Of a DNA stretch of 64,000 bases, positions 61,562 to 64,000 are shown piece after piece. Positions within the stretch are counted from its first letter, which is position 1. Every line of letters begins with the position of its first letter. Below the pieces are notes generated by a model. It was given only the letters and a program-made list of their open reading frames with translations. It did no database searches and was not told the DNA's origin. This stretch comes from Rothia sp. (in: high G+C Gram-positive bacteria) (lineage in GTDB: Bacteria; Actinomycetota; Actinomycetes; Actinomycetales; Micrococcaceae): positions 682,001 through 746,000 of the forward strand of contig JAUMWB010000001.1 in NCBI GenBank assembly GCA_030529845.1, written 5' to 3'. Made by a program: the position numbers and the translations under genes.

Positions 61562-62088
61562 TGAGAACACCACACAAACCTCTTATTCTCTTCCTGGCAA
61601 CCTTGGGCCTCACCGGCTGTGGGGCAGGTGCCGTCAACCTTGAACCGGCTCCCGACGCTGCCAATCCAACCTGCGCCTACGCCCTGGTTGCTATGCCTGA
61701 GACCGTCAGCGGTCTGACCCAGCGCGAAACTACCGCCCAGGCGACGACCGCCTGGGGAGACCCCAGCGCCGTCATTCTCAAATGCGGAGTCGAGCTCAGC
61801 ACAGCCCCCGTTGCAGACACCTGCGTCTCGGTCAACGGGGTGGACTGGATCGTCAAACCCGCCGACGAAGAACTTGCCACTGCCACCGAGCAAACAGCCA
61901 CCGGCACCTGGGTTGCCGAAACTTTCGGACGCGACCCCGCGGTGCAAGTCACCTTTGATGCAGATAGAGTCTCATCGTCCACCGTCCTGGCAGAACTCTC
62001 ATCAGCAGTCACCCAGATACCCCAGCAGATGCAGTGCACCAACCTCGATGACGCCCTTACAGGTATCGACAGCGGCACAGATAGCTAA
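61561..62088 (+). CDS. DUF3515 family lipoprotein
   Basis: A 175-residue predicted lipoprotein of the actinobacterial DUF3515 family, function unknown. It has a short hydrophobic signal with lipobox LTGC (Cys20), then CAYALVAMPETVSGLTQRET, AWGDPSAVILKCG and VDWIVKPADEE with paired cysteines. The gene is commonly found between ddl and thiL, as here. GTG start. Confidence 0.87.
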   Translation: MRTPHKPLILFLATLGLTGCGAGAVNLEPAPDAANPTCAYALVAMPETVSGLTQRETTAQATTAWGDPSAVILKCGVELSTAPVADTCVSVNGVDWIVKPADEELATATEQTATGTWVAETFGRDPAVQVTFDADRVSSSTVLAELSSAVTQIPQQMQCTNLDDALTGIDSGTDS

Positions 62089-62125
62089 AGAAAACCCCCA
62101 AGCACCAAACGGTGCCGGGGGTCAT
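62089..62125. terminator. Terminator between the DUF3515 gene and ddl
   Basis: ACCCCC-aa-GCACC pairs with GGTGC-c-GGGGGT around an AAAC loop. The - strand side is followed by TTTTCTTT, so it mainly ends ddl, and may also serve the DUF3515 gene. Confidence 0.8.
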
Positions 62126-62169
62126 TCACAGCTACAGGTGCAGGGCTTAGGCCAGCACCACTACTAGGT

Positions 62170-63297
62170 CTAACGCAGGCCCAGAGGGCGCTCTAGAGCC
62201 AGAGAAATCAGCTCGTCAATCAGTTCTCCGTAAGGCAGGCCGGTGTTCTCCCACATGGTCTTATACATAGAAATCGGGGTGAAGCCAGGCATAGTGTTCA
62301 CCTCGTTAATGACCAGGCGCCCGTCCTCGGTGTAGAAGAAGTCAGCGCGGCACAGGCCCTCACCGTCAACGGCCAGGAAGGCCTCCACAGCTAGCTGGCG
62401 CATCCGCTCAGAAACCTCAGCGGGCAGATCAGCCGGGCAGCGGGTCTCAGCCGAAGTCTTCGAAACGTACTTGGCCTCAAAATCGTAGAAACCGTGCTGC
62501 TCATCCACCACAACAATTTCACCGGGGTAAGAGGCCCGAGGCAGCTCAGAACGGTGCCCATCGAGCACAGCACACTCAATCTCCCGGCCCACAATGCCAG
62601 CCTCAATCACGAGCTTAGGGTCGTGGGCCTGGGCCTCAGCAATAGCAGCATCAAGCTGGTCAGCCGAATCAACCTTAGTAATACCAAAGGAGGACCCCGC
62701 CCGAGCAGGCTTCACGAAGACCGGGTAGCCCAGCTTTTCGATGCGCTCGCGGGCACCGGCCTGATCGAGTACCCACTGGCGGTGGGTTACAACCTCGTAG
62801 GGGCCAACTTCCAGGCCAGCGGCCTCAAAGGCCACCTTCATAAAGTGCTTATCCATGCCGATAGCAGATGAGGCAACGCCACAGCCTACGTACTTCAAAT
62901 CTGCCATTTCCAGCAGGCCCTGCACGGTGCCGTCCTCACCAAAGGGGCCGTGGAGTAGGGGGAAGACCACGTCGATAGCCGGGCCCAGCTCAACACTGGT
63001 GGAATCAGCAGAATCAATCAGGCGCAGACGATTATCACCGCCGCCTAGGGGCAAAAAGACCTGCTTGCCCGCAGCTGGGAACTCTGCCAGGGCGGTAGCC
63101 TCGGTTAGCTCAATCAGGGCAGCTTCATCGGTCAGGTACCAGCGGCCGTCCTTAGTAATACCGATGGTGATCACATCGTACTTGTTATGGTCGATAGCCC
63201 CGAGGACGCCTCGGGCGGTAATCAGTGAGATGGAGTGCTCCGACGAGCGCCCACCGCACAGCAGGGCGACAGTAGGTTTGGTGCTGGTTTCGGTCAT
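62170..63297 (-). CDS. ddl: D-alanine--D-alanine ligase
   Basis: Makes the D-Ala-D-Ala dipeptide of peptidoglycan. The 375-residue ATP-grasp protein has LCGGRSSEHSISL, LLHGPFGEDGTVQGLLE, FVKPARAGSSFGI and the metal-site INEVNTMPGFTPISMYKTMW. The active-site Tyr region (FYDFEAKYVSK) keeps the tyrosine type of ordinary, vancomycin-sensitive ligases. The ATG at 63297 has AAGGACG upstream. It follows gpsA by 40 bases and is probably co-transcribed. Confidence 0.96.
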   Translation of the reverse strand: MTETSTKPTVALLCGGRSSEHSISLITARGVLGAIDHNKYDVITIGITKDGRWYLTDEAALIELTEATALAEFPAAGKQVFLPLGGGDNRLRLIDSADSTSVELGPAIDVVFPLLHGPFGEDGTVQGLLEMADLKYVGCGVASSAIGMDKHFMKVAFEAAGLEVGPYEVVTHRQWVLDQAGARERIEKLGYPVFVKPARAGSSFGITKVDSADQLDAAIAEAQAHDPKLVIEAGIVGREIECAVLDGHRSELPRASYPGEIVVVDEQHGFYDFEAKYVSKTSAETRCPADLPAEVSERMRQLAVEAFLAVDGEGLCRADFFYTEDGRLVINEVNTMPGFTPISMYKTMWENTGLPYGELIDELISLALERPLGLR

Positions 63298-63337
63298 AAC
63301 GTCCTTTGGTATCGTGCGGGGCAAAGCCCCGTCTGCC

Positions 63338-64000
63338 CTAGCCTGCCGGGGTGCTATCCTCAGATTTAAGGGTGCGGCCCAGCAGGGCGGGGGCTAATTC
63401 TTCAACTGATATTCTACGGTCGAGCACAGCGGTGACAGCCTCGGTAATGGGCATTTCTACCCCTACTTTTCGCGCGAGTTCTGCCACAACGGGAGCTGAT
63501 TTGATGGACTCAGCGGTCTGGGTCATGACGGTGTGCAGCTGGTCAGGGGCGATTCCCTCAGCCAGGAGCCGACCGGCGGTATGGTTACGGGAGAGGGGCG
63601 AAGCGCAGGTGGCAATCAGGTCGCCCATTCCTGCCAGGCCGCTCATAGTTTCGCTCTTACCGCCAAGGGCCAGAGCGAGGCGGGTCGTCTCAGCCAATCC
63701 ACGGGTCATGACCGAGGCCTTGGAGTTATCACCGTACTGCTTGCCCTCGCACATGCCTACGCACAGGGCAATCACGTTTTTGACCAGGCCACCAATTTCA
63801 ACGCCAACGATATCGGTGTTGGTGTAGGGGCGGAAGTAGTCGGCAGCGCAGACGGCGGCAATCTCCCGGGCTGTATCCTGACTTAGGGCCGCCACCACAC
63901 TGGTGGTGGGCTGTTCAGCAATAATTTCTTTAGCCAGGTTGGGGCCAGAGAGCACAGTAACCCGCCCGGGTACAGCCTCAATCGCTTCCGGCTCAGCGCC
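63338..64000 (-). CDS. gpsA: Glycerol-3-phosphate dehydrogenase [NAD(P)+] (5' end outside the window)
   Basis: Provides glycerol-3-phosphate for phospholipid synthesis. The frame is open to the window edge, so the N-terminal nucleotide-binding part is missing; 220 residues remain. LSGPNLAKEI, the catalytic-lysine helix GGLVKNVIALCVGMCEG and SGLAGMGDLIATC are typical. gpsA directly before ddl is the usual actinobacterial order. Confidence 0.95.
   Translation of the reverse strand, partial: GAEPEAIEAVPGRVTVLSGPNLAKEIIAEQPTTSVVAALSQDTAREIAAVCAADYFRPYTNTDIVGVEIGGLVKNVIALCVGMCEGKQYGDNSKASVMTRGLAETTRLALALGGKSETMSGLAGMGDLIATCASPLSRNHTAGRLLAEGIAPDQLHTVMTQTAESIKSAPVVAELARKVGVEMPITEAVTAVLDRRISVEELAPALLGRTLKSEDSTPAG

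Noticed and set aside
1-64000. CRISPR arrays, insertion sequences, rRNA and tRNA genes
   Set aside because: No regularly spaced direct repeats, transposase frames, rRNA signatures or tRNA cloverleaves were found in reading the intergenic regions.

Overview
The window reads as chromosomal DNA from a high-GC Gram-positive actinobacterium of the Micrococcaceae, most like Rothia or a close relative. The evidence is gene order and content: fabD-fabH-acpP-fabF-DUF3145; yraN-comM-dprA-xerC; rpsP-khpA-rimM-trmD-rplS-lepB-rnhB-DUF2469; ftsY and smc; mutM, rnc-rpmF-DUF177-coaD, rsmD-recG; gpsA-ddl-DUF3515-thiL. An oleA-oleBC-oleD set with an OleB-OleC fusion is a known Micrococcus trait. The genus is inferred from content; no rRNA or other marker is present. 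I see no tRNA, rRNA, CRISPR array, insertion sequence or prophage.

Layout. 1-5.9 kb (+): 3' part of aceE, then the type II fatty acid synthesis genes. 5.9-16.5 kb (-): DUF3145, the competence/recombination group (yraN, comM, dprA, xerC), then DUF2469, rnhB, two signal peptidases, and the ribosome/tRNA maturation block ending at rpsP. 16.9-23.8 kb (-): an accessory stretch with a NatAB-like ABC exporter, a NarL-type two-component system, a 643-residue protein I do not recognise, and a Nudix hydrolase. 23.9-25.5 kb: ffh. 25.7-33.6 kb (-): a five-gene dipeptide/oligopeptide ABC importer with two diverged binding proteins. 34-38 kb (-): exonuclease III, a PII gene with an in-frame stop, amtB and ftsY. 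38.2-39.5 kb (+): an MFS transporter. 39.5-43 kb (-): smc. 43.2-48 kb (+): the olefin (long-chain hydrocarbon) operon. 48.1-53 kb: mutM, an amino-acid permease (+), then rnc-rpmF-DUF177-coaD (-). 53.1-64 kb: an aminotransferase (+), a LURP-one-like protein, rsmD, recG, a DhaL-domain protein, thiL, a mucin-like membrane protein (all -), a DUF3515 lipoprotein (+), ddl and partial gpsA (-).

Main observations. (1) A structured intergenic element occurs in two clear copies and one doubtful one. Its stems are kept although the arm sequences differ, and the odd pairs in the two clear copies are G-U only when read on the + strand. All three copies sit where accessory genes meet the conserved block. 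(2) The octamer GCGGACGC/GCGTCCGC occurs 32 times, about five to six times the base-composition expectation, in several reading phases, both orientations and in intergenic DNA. (3) The PII gene glnB is full length but has an amber codon at position 18; no glnD follows, while the amtB promoter keeps three GAAAC half-sites at an exact 22-bp period, as in GlnR-controlled promoters. (4) A promoter-overlapping perfect palindrome lies in front of one of the peptide-binding protein genes. All function calls come from reading translated sequence and motifs; no database search was run.
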